64,000 bases of DNA from Erythroxylum novogranatense (Eukaryota; Streptophyta; Magnoliopsida; Malpighiales; Erythroxylaceae): positions 54,151,783 to 54,215,782 of the forward strand of contig CM057228.1 of assembly GCA_029891385.1 (NCBI GenBank), read 5' to 3'. The notes below the pieces were generated by a model that was not told where the DNA came from, did no database searches, and worked only from the letters and a program-made list of their open reading frames with translations. This document shows, piece by piece, positions 35,328-46,616 of the stretch. Every line of letters begins with the position of its first letter. The stretch's first letter is position 1. The position numbers were made by a program, and so were the translations under genes.

Positions 35328-36053
35328 TTGCAAGCCCCGAGGAGAAAAGAAATAGTGAGAACCAAACCAGTCACAGAGGTGGGCCATTCTAGAGCTATAA
35401 AGAAGATTATTCCTCTAGGGAGGCCAAGGGGTCAGACACAGGCTAGAGTTTTTGCTATGAATAAAGAGCAAGCTGCAGCCGCACCTGAAGTTGTCACGGG
35501 TATGGCTCGGTTATTTAATTATGAAGTATATGTTTTGATTGATTATGGCTCCACGCATTCATTTGTTTCTACAAGCATGACATTGCATGATGTTGATCTG
35601 AGGCCTTTGGCTAGTCCTTTAATTATTAGTACTCCTCTAGGGAAGAATGTGATTATAAGTCAAGTTTATAGGGATTGTGGGCTTTTCATCGAGGGTGCTC
35701 AGTTGGTAGTAGACTTACTACCTCTAAATCTAAAGGGGATAGATGTTATACTGGGAATGGATGCCATGAAGAAGTATCATGCAAAGTTAGATTGTAGCCT
35801 TAAGGAGGTGGAATTTGACCCGGGCAACGATAAGAAGGTGATTTTTAGAGGGGACAGGAAAACTCTATCACTAAGGATTATTTCGACCTTGTTGGCTGAT
35901 AGAATGATGGGAAAAGGGTGTGAAGCCTTTTTAACATATGTTGTGGACATTGAAGCGAATGAAAGGAAGTTAGAGGATTTTTCAGTTGTGAGGAAATTTC
36001 CATACGTGTTTTTAGAAGATTTACCTGGTTTGCCGCTAATGAGGGAAATCTAG
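35328..36053 (+). pseudogene. Gypsy H protease
   Basis: A 241-codon open stretch. After a basic linker (GRPRGQTQARVFAMNKEQAA) comes the retropepsin-like domain: GMARLFNYEVYVLIDYGSTHSFVS near residues 58-80, where the family has D-S-G, so the Ser is Tyr here. It continues with VYRDCGLFIEGAQLVVDLLP and GIDVILGMDAMKKYHAKLDC, typical of chromovirus protease, then EDFSVVRKFPYVFLEDLPGLP leading to RT. A stop after MREI ends the stretch. Confidence 0.87.
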
Positions 36054-36898
36054 TTTACCATCGACTTGATTCCCAAAACTGCACCATCTCTATACCACCT
36101 TATAGAATGGCCCTAGTTGAATTGAAGGAACTTAAGGAACAGTTGGAGGAACTGCTAGGGAAGGGGTACATAATATCGAGTTCATCACCTTAGGGAGTGC
36201 CGATTTTGTTTGTTAAGAAGAAGGCTGGAACATGGAAGATGTGTATAGATTACCAGAGACTCAACAAGGTGACCATAAAAAACAAGTACCCTCTACCCCG
36301 AATTGATGATCTGTTTGACCAGTTGTAGGGAGCAAGGATCTTTTCTAAGATTGATCTCAGGTCAGGCTATCATCAACTCAGAATCAAGGAGTCTGATGTA
36401 AGCAAGACAACCTTTAGGACCCGATATGGGCATTACGAGTTCCTAGTCATGCCATTCGGACTGACCAATGCTCCAACTACTTTTATGGATCTTATGAATA
36501 GGGTCTTCGGGGAGTATCTGGATCAGTTTTTCATAGTGTTTATTGATGATATTCTGGTGTATTCCAAGAATGAAAGGGAATATGAGGAGCATCTTAGGAT
36601 TGTGTTGCAGACATTGAGGGAGAGGGAGCTCTATGCCAAACTCAGCAAATGTGAGTTTTGGCTTTATAAAGTGATATTCCACAGGCATGTGATTTCGAAT
36701 GATGGGATACAGGTTGATCCAAGAAAGGTTGAAGCAGTGGTAAATTGGCATGCACCCAAGACAGTGATAGTGGTGAGGAGCTTTCTGGGTCTGGTAGGAT
36801 ATTATAGGAGATTCGTTGAGGGGTTCTCTATGATAGCTGCTCCGATGATGAAGTTATTGAGGAAGAATCAGAAGTTTATCTGGAGTGAGGAATGCTAG
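36054..36898 (+). pseudogene. Gypsy H reverse transcriptase
   Basis: The first 300 bases carry several stops, but [30 protein letters not shown] and [18 protein letters not shown] are readable. From 36449 the frame is open: [20 protein letters not shown], then the polymerase box [21 protein letters not shown] with both Asp residues, KCEFW and [17 protein letters not shown] stop at 36896 separates it from RNase H. Confidence 0.92.
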
Positions 36899-37396
36899 AA
36901 AAGTTTTAAGGAGCTCAAGTGTAGATTAACAAGTACTCCAGTTTTGATTTTACCTGTGGGAGATAAGGGTTATACAGTATACAGTGATGCTTTAAGAAAG
37001 GGTTTGAGTTATGTGTTGAAGCAAGAAGATAAGGTAATAGCTTATGCCTCGCGACAACTAAAACCTTATGAACTGAATTACCCGACCCATGATTTGGAAT
37101 TAACAGCAATAGTTTTTGCCTTGAAGATTTGGAGACATTATCTATATGGGGTTCAAACGAGGATTTTCATCAACCATGAAAGTCTTAAGTATTTACTGAG
37201 CCAAAAGGAACTAAATTTGAGGCAAAGAAGGTGGTTAAAGTTGCTCAAAGATTATGACCTGCTGATTGAGTACCATCCAGGAAAGGCGAATGTAGTAGCA
37301 GATACCTTGAGCAGGAAATCCTCTATAGCTTATGTTCAAACATTTTACCTACCGCTATTGGAAGAGATGGCTAAGCTTAGGATAAGTTTGAAATAG
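36899..37396 (+). pseudogene. Gypsy H RNase H
   Basis: RT-attached RNase [22 protein letters not shown] (catalytic Asp), [39 protein letters not shown] and [17 protein letters not shown], then [18 protein letters not shown]. The frame is open from 36944 to a stop at 37394. Fairly well preserved. Confidence 0.92.
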
Positions 37397-37528
37397 GAAG
37401 AACCTGAATGTATTGTTGTTACTTTCAGAATGAGACCAATACTCAGGGAGAAAGTTAAGGAGTTATAAGCACAGGATGCAAAATTGAGTAAGCTTTGAGA
37501 ACAAATTTAGAATGACAAGAAATTCGAA

Positions 37529-38473
37529 ATGGTAGTGAGGGATGATGGACTTATGGTTGTAGGAAACAGACTTTATATTCCGAATGTCAAGGAGGTGAAG
37601 GATGAAATACTAGATGCGGCACACAATGCACCTTATTCCATGCACCCAGGTAGCACCAGGATGTACAGAGATCTGAAAGAACATTTTTGGTGGAAAGGTT
37701 TGAAGACAGATGTAGCGGAATATGTAAGTAAGTGTCTAGTGTGTCAGCAAGTCAAGGCTGAACACCAGGCACCTTTAAGCAAGTTAAAGCCATTTTCATT
37801 CCCGAAAGGAAGTGGCAAAGGATAACCATGGATTTTCTTATGGGTTTGCCAAGACCTGTAGGAAACATGATGCCATATAGGTCATTGTAGATCGGTTAAT
37901 GAAGTCATCCCATTTCCTGGCAATTAAACAGACGGATTCTGTTAATGTTCTGGCAAAGAGGTATATTGATGAGATAGTGAGATTGCATGGGGTTCCATAT
38001 TCTATGGATCCTCGATTTATTTCAAGATTCTGGAGAAGTTTACAAGAGGCTTTAAGAACCATGTTAAATTTTAACACGACTTTTCATCCCCAGACGGATG
38101 GTCAATATGAGAGGACCATTCGGACCCTTGAGGGAATGCTTAGGGCATGTGTGATGGATTTCAAAAGAGCTTGGGATGAACATTTACCATTGGTCGAATT
38201 TGCTTATAATAATTCATACTACTCAAGCATTCAAATGGCTCCTTATGAAGCACTGTATAGAAGGAGATGTAGAACTTCGATATGTTGGGATAAAGAAGGA
38301 GAAAGGAAGCTAATAGGACTAGAGTTGCTGCAGATGACAGTAGATAAGGTCAAGTTAGTTAAGCAAAGGCTTAAAGCGACTCAGGATAGAATGAAAAATT
38401 ATACTGATGCACATCGAAAGGAGATGGAGTATGAAGTCGGTGAGAAAGTATTTCTTAAGATGTCTCCTTGAAA
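37529..38473 (+). pseudogene. Gypsy H integrase (zinc-binding and catalytic core)
   Basis: 37529-37825 has the HHCC domain: HPGSTRMYRDLKEHFWWKG and VSKCLVCQQVKAEHQ. A one-base frame slip near 37822 moves the WQRITMDFLMGLP segment (first catalytic Asp) into another frame. From 37899 the core is open: SSHFLAIKQTDSVNVLAKRY, then YSMDPRFISRFW, where about four residues including the second catalytic Asp of the SDRDPRF motif are missing. HPQTDGQYERTIRTLEGML, with the Glu, follows, then PYEALYRRRCRTSI. A stop at 38469 follows FLKMSP. Confidence 0.9.
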
Positions 38474-38474
38474 A

Positions 38475-38880
38475 AGAGTCATGAGGTTTGGCAAGAAGGG
38501 CAAGTTGCATCCGAGATATGTGGGTCCCTATGAAATTCTTAAGAGGGTTGGACCGCTTGCCTACAGGTCGACGCTGCCACCAAAATTGTCACAAATACAT
38601 GATGTCTTTCATGTATCCATGTTGAGGAGATATAGGTCAGATCCATCCTATATCATTCAGACTACTGAGGTTCAGTTGAGAGATGATCTGAGTTATGAGG
38701 AGATTCCAGTGGAGATTTTGGACATCAAGGAAAAGCTCCTCAAGAAACAAAACAGTTCAACTGGTCAAAGTCTTATGGAGACACCATTCTGTGGAAGAGG
38801 CCATATGGGAGCTTTTCTAAACCATGAAGGAGACGTATCCACAACTCTTCAGCGACTCAGGTATGAATTTCGAGGACGAA
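38475..38880 (+). pseudogene. Gypsy H integrase C-terminus and chromodomain-like tail
   Basis: VMRFGKKGKLHPRYVGPYEI, then LPPKLSQIHDVFHVSMLRRY and DDLSYEEIPVEILDIKEK, the GPF/Y region of chromoviral integrase. At about 38750 the frame slips by one: in the alternative frame VKVLWRHHSVEEAIWE can be read, the Tekay/Del chromodomain-like signature. In the family this tail helps direct integration; in this copy it is broken. Confidence 0.88.
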
Positions 38881-38888
38881 ATTCTTTT

Positions 38889-38902
38889 AAGAGGGGGAGA
38901 AT
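38889..38902 (+). other. Polypurine tract of H
   Basis: AAGAGGGGGAGAAT directly before the 3' LTR. Confidence 0.85.
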
Positions 38903-41900
38903 TATTGGCCCCTAAAAATTTTTTCTTGATAAATAAGCATGATTAGATTAAGTTTGGGATCTTGCTAGATTAGTGTGTGTTGGAATTAATTAGCATGTTA
39001 ATGTTAATGAGAATACATTATATAGGTGAATTGGATTAAAGTTAAAGTGATAAGTTGCATAAGGGGTATTTTGAAGAGATCACTTAAGTGGGAAGGCTTT
39101 AAGGCTTTGAAGGAGGGGCAAAATGGAAGGAGGAATTTATTGGCTTGCATTTTAAAAGCTAAAAACGTTGGTGAGGAAGAACAGAATAGAGAAATCACAA
39201 AAATAAGAAAGAAGGCAGAGAGAGTGATGTGGGTTTAGAGAGAGAAGAGAAGTTTGAGCTAGGTTTTGATTTTTTTTCAACCTTCAAAAGAGATTTTGAG
39301 AGTGATCAAGAAGAAAAAAAATATAAAGGAAGATAAGAGCCTTCTTTTGAACCAAGCATTTCTTCATTTGGAGAAGATTTTAGGTAAGAGCATTTTAAGG
39401 CTTCAAATTTTTGGAAGGGGTTTTGGTTTCAAGAGCTTAGAAAATGCATGGGTTTAAGAGTTCTAGGATCAATTTATACATTAGTTTCTTTGGGTCTTCA
39501 TCTGGAAATTTCTATTGATTTGGAGATTTTATTTATGTTAAAAGGGGAATCAAGAAGGACAAGAGGAGCAAGAGGAGAGACACATTTGAGCAACTTACCA
39601 ACAAGAAATTTAAGGTGGGTTACATTTTTATAATTGTCTAATAAGCCATAAATGTTTTCTTTCAAGAGAAGTGAAATGAATGTTTTCAACTAGTTCCAAA
39701 TGTGCATTTAATTGTTCTTTAAATGCTTTGAGCAAGTGTTGCATATTCTGTGCATAAATTTTGTAAATGAAAAATGAAACGATTTTGAAAAAACATCATG
39801 TCATAAATCAATTTTTTGATCCAGTGCCATTTTGGGCAACAAGTTTACAAGTCATGAAATTACATGTTATGTGGGTTCGTGGTGATCCCCTAAGTATATC
39901 AAGTGCACTTGTCTAAAAAATTCTCCCGCCTACCCGCTAGTGGCATGGAGCTCCTTCAGGGACTCTCATAAGTTCACAGCTACGCAAGACCATTATACAA
40001 AAATATGTAGTACGTTCTATTTTGGATCCACTCGAATCAATTTGATCTGTTTTGTGTGTTCATGATATCTTGACAGTAATGATGTATCCATGTTATACAT
40101 TAATGTGAGTTTTTTGAAATGAAGATGATTATTTCAATGGTTTTTGCTTGTTACCGATTATAGGATTGTTACCCACGAGCTTTAAGATCACCCCCCAATC
40201 TCCTCCCACACATTCAGGTGATGAGCAGGATATCGAGTAGGTCAAAAGGGCAAGGCAGCACTCCAAGTTTTGATTATTTTGTATTTGAAGGAACTTTGTA
40301 AAGCAAGGCTTTAGTTGCATTTTGAGCAAATCATGTATCTTTTGTATTTTGAGATTTTGATGTACTAATATCTTTGCGACTCAAAATGCCCACTAAAACT
40401 TTGTAAACCTTTTATCTTTTGATGCAAATGGAATATGTTTGCATATTTACTCATGACTATCTAAAGTTGGTACGTTGAAAATTTTCAAGTTTCACAAAGG
40501 AAAATTTTGTTTTCTGACTTTAGGAAAAAATCTGGGTTAACCTAAGCTGATTTAGGCGAATGTGTCTTCCAGTAAGTAGTAAGTCTTTCTTTTATCTTTC
40601 CAACAGTATTTAGCATGAAAATTTTGGACATCTGAGTTGAGAGTCATGGTCATTATAAGGGAAGAGGTGCAAGAAAGGAGTTGTATCTTCTGCTTTCTTG
40701 CTTCTTCTGTGATGACGTCATCTCCTTCTGTGTTTCTTTTATGATGACGTCATCTTCTTCTATGTTTTGTATCATTTGTGTTTTGCTCCTTTTGCCTTTT
40801 TACTTCTTCTGTGATGACGTCATCGCCTTCTATATTTTCTTTGTGATGACATCATCTTCTTATGTGTTTTGTATCGTCTATGTTTTTCTTCTTCTTCCTT
40901 TTTGCTTCTTCTGTGATGACATCATCTCCTTCTGTGTTTTCTTTGTGATGACGTCATCTTCTTATGTGTTTTGTATCGTCTATGTTTTGCCTCTTCTTCC
41001 TTTTTGTTTCTTCTGTGATGACGTCATCTTCTTCTGTGTTTTCTTTGTGATGACGTCATCTCCTTTTGTGTTTTGTATCATCTATGTTTCGCTTCTTCTG
41101 CCTTTTTGCTTCTTCTGTGATGACGTCATCTCCTTCTATGTTTTCTTTGTAATGACGTCATCTTTTTCTATATTTTGTATCGTCTATGTTTTGCTTTTTC
41201 TGCCTTTTTGTTTCTTCTGTGATGATGTCATCTCCTTTTGTGTTTCCTTTGTGATGAAGTCATCTTCTTTTGTGTTTTGTATCGTCTATGTTTTGCTTCT
41301 TCTGCCTTTTTGCTTCTTTTGTGATGACATCATCTCCTTTTGTGTTTTCTTTATGATAACGTCATCTTCTTCTATATTTTGTATCGTCTATGCTTTGCTT
41401 TTTCTGCCTTTTTGCTTCTTTTCTGATGACGTCATCTCCTTCTGTGTTTTCTTTGTGATCATGTCATCTTTTTTTGTTTTTTGTATCGTCTATGTTTTGC
41501 TTCTTCTGCCTTTTTACTTCTTTTGTGATGACATCATCTCCTTCCGTGTTTTTTTTTTGATAATGTCATCTTCTTCTGTGTTTTGTATCGTCTGTGTTTT
41601 GCTTCTTTTGCCTTTTCGCTTCTTCTGTCTTTTGCTTCTTCTATGTTTTGTTTCTTTTGTGTTTTACTTCTTTTGCCTTTTCGCTTCTTCTGTCTTTTGC
41701 TTCTTCTGTGTTTTGTTTCTTCTGTCTTTTGCTTCTTCTGTCTTTTCTCTTCTTCTGTGTTTTGCTTCTTCTGCCTTTTCGCTTCTTCTGTGTTTTGTTT
41801 CTTTTGTCTTTTTGTTTCTTTTGTCTTTTTGTTTCTTCTATGTTTTGCTTCTTCTGTGTTTTGGTTCTTATACCTTTTCGTTTCTTCTGTGTTTTGCTTC

Positions 41901-42459
41901 TTTTGTCTTTTCGCTTCTTTTGCGTTTTGCTTCTTCTATCTTTTTTTTCTTCTATATTTTGTTTCTTCTGTCTTTTGCTTCTTCTATCTTTTGCTTATTT
42001 TGTTTTTTGCTTCTTCTGCCTTTTCACTTCTTCTGTGTTTTGTTTCTTCTGCCTTTTCGCTTTTTTTGTCTTTTGTTTCTTCTGTGTTTTGCTTCTTGTG
42101 TCTTTTCGCTTCTTTTATGTTTTGCTTCTTTTGTTTTTTGTTTCCTGTCATTCGCCTTCCCCTATCTTTTGTTCCATTTCTGACCCCCTTCAAAAGATAG
42201 AATCTGTACTCAGGGTCTTCCTCAAAGTTGTAGGTCTCTAAGCCTTCTTTGAAATCGTCATAAGAGAATCTTAGTCCGATATCCCTAATGACAGTTTTGC
42301 CAATAGTCCCAAGGCTAGTGCAAAATGTTTAAGGTCGACTTTTGTTCAGATATAGTAAAAGTAGGTTGTCCTGGTGGGGCCACACCACCCATGTGGGATA
42401 TGTGTCCAGATGTCACTTAGGATGTCGGGCTCGTGACTCACAAGGGCGGGTGTCCAACA
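38903..42459 (+). mobile_element. Full-length 3' LTR of H (3557 bp)
   Basis: Starts TATTGGCCCCTAAAAA (first G of TGTTGG lost) and ends GTGTCCAACA with the TSD behind it. 39925-40200 shares blocks with S1 (CCCGCCTACCCGCTAGTG; ACGAGCTTTAAGATCACC). 40703-42150 is a long pyrimidine-rich repeat region whose first part is a regular 102-bp tandem array. 42170-42459 has the CTTCAAAAGATAGAATC segment also kept in the short 5' LTR. 39004-39700 shows short frames but no recognisable gene. Confidence 0.92.
40703..41628. repeat. Nine-copy 102-bp tandem repeat with TGACGTCA palindromes
   Basis: The GATGACGTCATC word that opens each unit starts at 40711, 40813, 40915, 41017, 41119, 41221, 41323, 41425 and 41527, a spacing of exactly 102 every time. 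A second such word lies about 36 bases later in each unit. By eye, 9 of the 18 sites keep the full TGACGTCA (the CRE / plant C-box octamer); the others differ by one or two changes, often CpG to CpA or TpG. Because 102 is a multiple of 3, a 500-codon frame (40681-42183) runs through the array and the pyrimidine-rich region after it. It is hydrophobic, F/C/S/V-rich and 34-residue periodic, and I do not call it a gene. Confidence 0.93.
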
Positions 42460-42464
42460 TAGCT

Positions 42465-43204
42465 TCTAGTCTAGCTACAGGAGCATAGGTTTCATTATAG
42501 TCTATTCCTTCTTGTTGATTATAGCCTTGAGCTACTAATCTAGCTTTGTTATGGTTTACTCGACTTGATTCATCTAGTTTATTTTTAAATACCCATCTAG
42601 TTCCTATGACAAACTTATTTGATGGTCTAAGATCTAAAGACCAAACTTTGCTCCTAATAAATTGATTTAACTCCTCTTGCATGGCTAAAATCCAAGCTTC
42701 ATCTTGAAGAGCTTCATCAATTTTCTTAGGTTCTAACTCAGAAACAAAAGCTACATTTGCCTCTTTTCTGAATTTAGACCTAGTTCTCACTCCTTCTGAA
42801 GTTTCGCCTATAATCAGATTTTCTAGATGAGAAGATTTATACTTTCAGTCTTTCCTAAGACTAAAATTTTCAGGAATAACTTCTATCTTATCAGGGGGAT
42901 TAACTAGAGGTAACAAGTCTAGTTTATCAACTAAAGGATCATATAGAGTTTCAACATAAGAATCGTCTTTTCTATCTGGATGAGAATCATCATCAAATCT
43001 AGCATGCACAGATTCTTCAATAGATTTAGAAACAAGATTATAAACTCTATAAGCTTTAGAAGACATCGAATATCTTAGAATAATTCCTGAATTGATCTTA
43101 GAATCAAATTTATCAAAATTTTCTTTTGTATTCAATATAGTGCGTTTGCAACCAAAAGGATGGAAGTAAGAAATATTTGTTTTTTTTTCCATTCCGTAAC
43201 TCAT
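42465..43204 (-). pseudogene. Copia A integrase C-terminus and reverse transcriptase N-terminus
   Basis: Continues A on the right side of H. 43204-42845: FHPFGCKRTILNTKENFDKFDSK, YSMSSKAYRVYN and HARFDDD, the end of integrase and the linker. After a stop, 42790-42465 is the start of RVT_2: [51 protein letters not shown] and APVARLEA, where the H insertion interrupts it (TSD TAGCT 42460-42464). The rest of RT is at 33526 and lower. Confidence 0.88.
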
Positions 43205-43897
43205 ATGGAGTTTTATTTAACATAGGCCACATAAATACTCTACTTTGAATATAACAAGCTATAGTTACAGCTACCCAGAAATACCTAGGCAGATTCATTT
43301 CACATAGTATAGTCCTTGCCATTTCTTGAATCGTTTTGTTCTTTCTTTCTACAACCTCATTTTGTTGTGGAGTTCTAGGAACAGAGAAATTATGGAAAAT
43401 TTCATTCTCTTCACAAAACATTCTGAATTTTTCATTTTCAAATTCTCCAACATGATCACTCATAATTCCAACAATAGAAATTCCTTTTTCATTTTGTAAC
43501 TTTTTGGAAAGAACTTTAAAGCACTTAAGAGATTCATCTTTCTGTGATAAAAATAATATCCGACAAAATCTAGTGAACTCATCAACAATTACGAGACCAT
43601 ACTGCTTTTTGCCAAGACTTAATGTTCTATTTGGACCAAACAAATTCATATGTAACAGCTCCAGAGGTCTGGATGAGGTTACAACATTTTAGAAGAAAAA
43701 GAAGTTTTAACTTGTTTTCCTTTCTGACAACTCCCACAAAAGAAATCTATGTTAAAACTTATTTTTGGTAATCCTCTTACCAAATCATGTCTAATGAACT
43801 TAGAAATATATTTAAAACTAACATGATCTAGCTTTTTATGCCAAAATAGTTTTTCTTCATATGTTGATATAAAACATGAAATATTTTGACTTTTCAA
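43113..43897 (-). pseudogene. Copia A GAG-pre-integrase and integrase core
   Basis: 43897-43679 is the zinc-binding pre-integrase segment (LFWHKKLDHVSFKYISKF; CGSCQKGKQVK); the usual LGH is LDH. 43649-43113 is the catalytic core: VIVDEFTRF (first Asp), IVGIMSDHVGEFENEKF (second Asp; DHGGE changed to DHVGE) and PQQNEVVERKNKTIQEMART (Glu). The frame slips near 43200, at the YELRNGKK region, where it overlaps the next piece. The catalytic triad is still readable, but stops and frameshifts make the protein defective. Confidence 0.87.
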
Positions 43898-43927
43898 AAC
43901 ATCTAAATTAATCTTATAGAGATTGTT

Positions 43928-44240
43928 TTATCTCTTGGAAGTAAAGAATTCAAAACTATCCTTGTTTTTAACTACACAAGAATTTTGATTAAAGGATACT
44001 TCAAAACCAGAATCACATAATTGATTTACACTAATTAGATTATGCTTTAATCCTTCAACTATCAAAACATTATCAATAGACGCAAATGAATCTTTACCAA
44101 TTTTGACGATTCCAATTATTTTTCCTTGCAGGTTGTCTCTAAAAGTTATTGTTCCTGCTTTCTTATCTTGGAGTTCTAGGAACATAGACCTTCTTCCCAT
44201 CATATGTTGCGAGCATCCACTGTCTAAGTACCATTGGTGC
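43928..44240 (-). pseudogene. Copia A aspartic protease
   Basis: The active site WYLDSGCSQHMMG is readable at about 44240-44195 with the catalytic D-S-G intact. It is followed by TITFRDNLQGKIIGIVKIGK, IDNVLIVEGLKHNLISVNQL and CDSGFEVSFNQN, the standard Copia protease order. The frame ends at 43928. The region is homologous to the start of the B pol frame (48334 on). Confidence 0.87.
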
Positions 44241-44278
44241 TGGCTGCTTTTTCCAATAAGGGAAATCTGCAGTATATA

Positions 44279-45551
44279 TTATGTCTTTCTTAGGTACCCA
44301 TATTTTCTTAGTCCTTTAGGGTTAGACTTACAATAATTCCTCGAATAATAAGAGTATTGTTTCTTATTCTTTCCGTTAGAAACACAATTCTTATTATAAC
44401 GAACATTACTATTAGTAAATCCTAAACCACCCTTACCCTTTGGATGTCCAAATTTTCCAATCATATCATTAATCCTTTTAGTATTATCAATAAATGTTGA
44501 TAAATTTGCTAAAAGACTATTAATCCTTTGTTTCAGTTTATTAATTTCTTTATATCTATCTACAGTTACTTTCTTCTTATATCGTCTACTTGTTTCTGAA
44601 GACAGATGTTTTCTTTCTCTAACACTTCCATGTTCTTCAAGCTTTCAACCAATTTTTTTTAAAAATTCTATATTTCTTTAAGATAGCATGTGAATCTTCT
44701 AATAATTCTAAATATGCTTCTTAAAGATCATTAAGGTTAGAAGTTACCTCGTCATCATATTCTTTTTCAGCTACCAAGCATATATTTGCTTGTTCTGATG
44801 CTACTGAATCAGAATCAGATTCAGATGAATCCAAGTCTTCCCACTTTGCCATCATGCTCTTTTGTACTTTTCTTCTATTTTATTTTGAGCAATGGACATT
44901 CAGACTTGTAATGTCCTAGTTTGTTACACTCATAGCAGATGATAAACGTTTCTCATTCTTGATTTCTTCTTTGCTATTCTTCGTAAAAGAAAAAACTTTA
45001 TTTCCCTTCGTTTTCTTTTTCCACATTCTTCTAATCTTTCTTGAAATGAAGGATAATTCATCATCATCTTCACTTGAAGCTTGATCAGACTCACTGGTAT
45101 CATTATCCTTGATTTCTTCAATCTTTAATGCTTTTGAAGATGTGCTTCTATTTTTTTGGTTCTTTTGATTTTTCTAACCAGCCTTTAATGCAATAGACTT
45201 ATCTCTTTTAGGTTAATCTTCTACATCAAGCTTTACTTCATGTATCTTCATTGAACTAAGCAATTCATCTAGCTTCAGCTTGCTTAAGTCCTTGGCTTCT
45301 TATATTGTTGTAACCTTGAGTCTCCATCTTTTAGGTAGGCTTCTGAAAATCTTCCTAACATGATCTTGATTATCGTAGATTCTCCCCAGAGCTTTAAATC
45401 CGTTAACGATTGTTTGAAATTGTCCAAACATCTATTCAATAGATTCCTCATCTTTCATTTTGAGCAACTCATACTGATGAACAAGAATACTGATCTTATA
45501 CTCTTTCACTTGATTTGTGCCTTCGTGTATAATGGCTAATGTATCCTACAT
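44279..45551 (-). pseudogene. Copia A gag remnant with zinc knuckle, cut by Copia B
   Basis: The C-terminal two thirds of Gag in several frames. The piece next to B (45551-45250) parallels el-1 gag at 210-415 and then continues as LRSLPKRWRLKV-type gag. A CCHC zinc knuckle, CYECNKLGHYKSEC, is intact at about 44945-44895. Left of it are an acidic segment (KWEDLDSSESDSDSVASEQ, about 44860-44790) and an N/K-rich region to 44279. The gag N-terminus is missing: Copia B begins at 45552, and the far side of B was deleted into the 5' LTR. Confidence 0.8.
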
Positions 45552-45787
45552 TGTTGGACCAATGGTGGTTGACAAATTAAATCCCTTTATGTTTTGATAA
45601 TAATAAAATATCTAGAAATAGTTAAGAAATTATTTCAGGTATTATTCAATGAAAGGATTGTACAAATCAAGATGAGCAAGTTTCTAATCAATGAAGAATC
45701 AAGATGGGAGTTGTTCTCTAAGTGAAAAATGGCATAAAACATGAGGATTATAAAGGATTTGGTCGAATGTTACCATTGAAGGAAATA

Positions 45788-45985
45788 CAAGTCGACTTAC
45801 AAAGCACAAATCGACTTACAGATGAAGCAATGTCAATACAAGTCGACTTATCAAACACAAGTCGACCTATCGAGGACGACAAGTCGACTTACATGGTACA
45901 AGTCGACTTATTGGAGAGCGGAGATGAAACTTTTACGTAAATGGTTGAAACAAGTCGACTTATACATTCGACAAGTCGACTTATG
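45788..45985. repeat. AAGTCGACTT palindrome array in B 5' LTR
   Basis: Eight copies of ACAAGTCGACTTA-type words, two of them mutated (AAATCGACTT, GTCGACCTA). The matching array in the 3' LTR (about 51968-52165) also has eight copies with a different mutation (AAGTTGACTT). Symmetric, high-copy motifs in LTRs are a described trait of Sireviruses. Confidence 0.92.
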
Positions 45986-46104
45986 GATGCACAATTTCAG
46001 CTCCAACGGTCCAATTTGATAAAAATGGAATGGAGATTATCAAGGAACGGCTATATCCAATTATGCAACGGCTAGTAGAGCTCCAACAGCTATATTTCTT
46101 CAAG

Positions 46105-46113
46105 TATAAATAG
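46105..46113 (+). promoter_or_regulatory. TATA box of Copia B 5' LTR
   Basis: TATAAATAG about 120 bases downstream of the palindrome array; the same box is at 52287-52295 in the 3' LTR. Likely core promoter of the element by position. Confidence 0.75.
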
Positions 46114-46591
46114 AGGATGATGGAAGAAGAGAAGATACAAGTTCTACAAGTTCAAATACTCTTATATTGCTTCAAATTGCTCACTATTGCTCTTATTTTG
46201 CTACAAATTGTATTGAGCATTTTTTCTTCAATCTTTGTATTGTTTACTTACAATTTGAGTGACTAGGTCACGTGAGGTAGGATTTGTGCCGGAAGACAAA
46301 TCGAGTGTAAAGGTTGCTTGAGCCGGAAGTCAAGTGAAGTTGTAAAAAGTTCACACTCAACTACAAAGTGTGCAATAAAGTGATTGGCAAAATCCTAAGT
46401 GGGAGCTTAGGTAGAGGACGTAGGTCTTAGCACCGAACCTCTATAAAAACAAGTGTTTGATCTTCTTCCCTACACTTTTCAATTAAGTTTATCTAAATTA
46501 TTTTTGTGTGTTTTAACTTCTGATTTTCTTGTATAAATTCTTAAATAATTTTAAAGATCTATTTAACCCCCCCTTCTAGATCACTTACAAT

Positions 46592-46603
46592 TGGTATCAG
46601 AGC
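46592..46603 (+). other. Primer-binding site of Copia B
   Basis: TGGTATCAGAGC two bases after the LTR end; initiator tRNA-Met type. Confidence 0.94.
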
Positions 46604-46616
46604 AGAAGTATCCAGG

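Larger units (their letters stand above)
33532..42459 (+). mobile_element. Tekay-type chromovirus Gypsy element H (whole)
   Basis: An 8928-bp right-facing element inside A's reverse transcriptase, with a perfect TSD TAGCT at 33527-33531 and 42460-42464. Order: shortened 5' LTR, PBS, gag, protease, RT, RNase H, integrase, chromodomain-like tail, PPT, full 3' LTR. This is the Ty3/Gypsy order, and the tail places it with Tekay/Del chromoviruses. All coding parts carry stops or frameshifts. Confidence 0.93.
45552..46589 (+). mobile_element. 5' LTR of Copia B
   Basis: 1038 bp, TGTTGGACCAATGG to GATCACTTACA. 45788-45985 holds eight copies of the palindrome AAGTCGACTT or close variants. A strong TATA box (TATAAATAG) is at 46105-46113, so transcription would start shortly downstream. 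Short open frames across the palindrome array (for example 45722-45940) are repeat artefacts. Confidence 0.93.

Noticed and set aside
40703..42150. Possible CRISPR array because of regular spacing
   Set aside because: Spacers are themselves repeats, the context is a plant LTR and no cas gene exists; it is a tandem repeat.
40681..42241. 500-codon and two ~210-codon hydrophobic frames in the H 3' LTR
   Set aside because: They follow from the 102-bp and shorter pyrimidine-rich repeats, are low-complexity and overlap in several frames. Kept as a repeat observation, not as genes.
45722..46019. Repeated frames with VDL/STY periodicity in the B LTRs (also 51904-52201)
   Set aside because: Translations of the AAGTCGACTT array; identical in both LTRs because the LTRs are duplicates.
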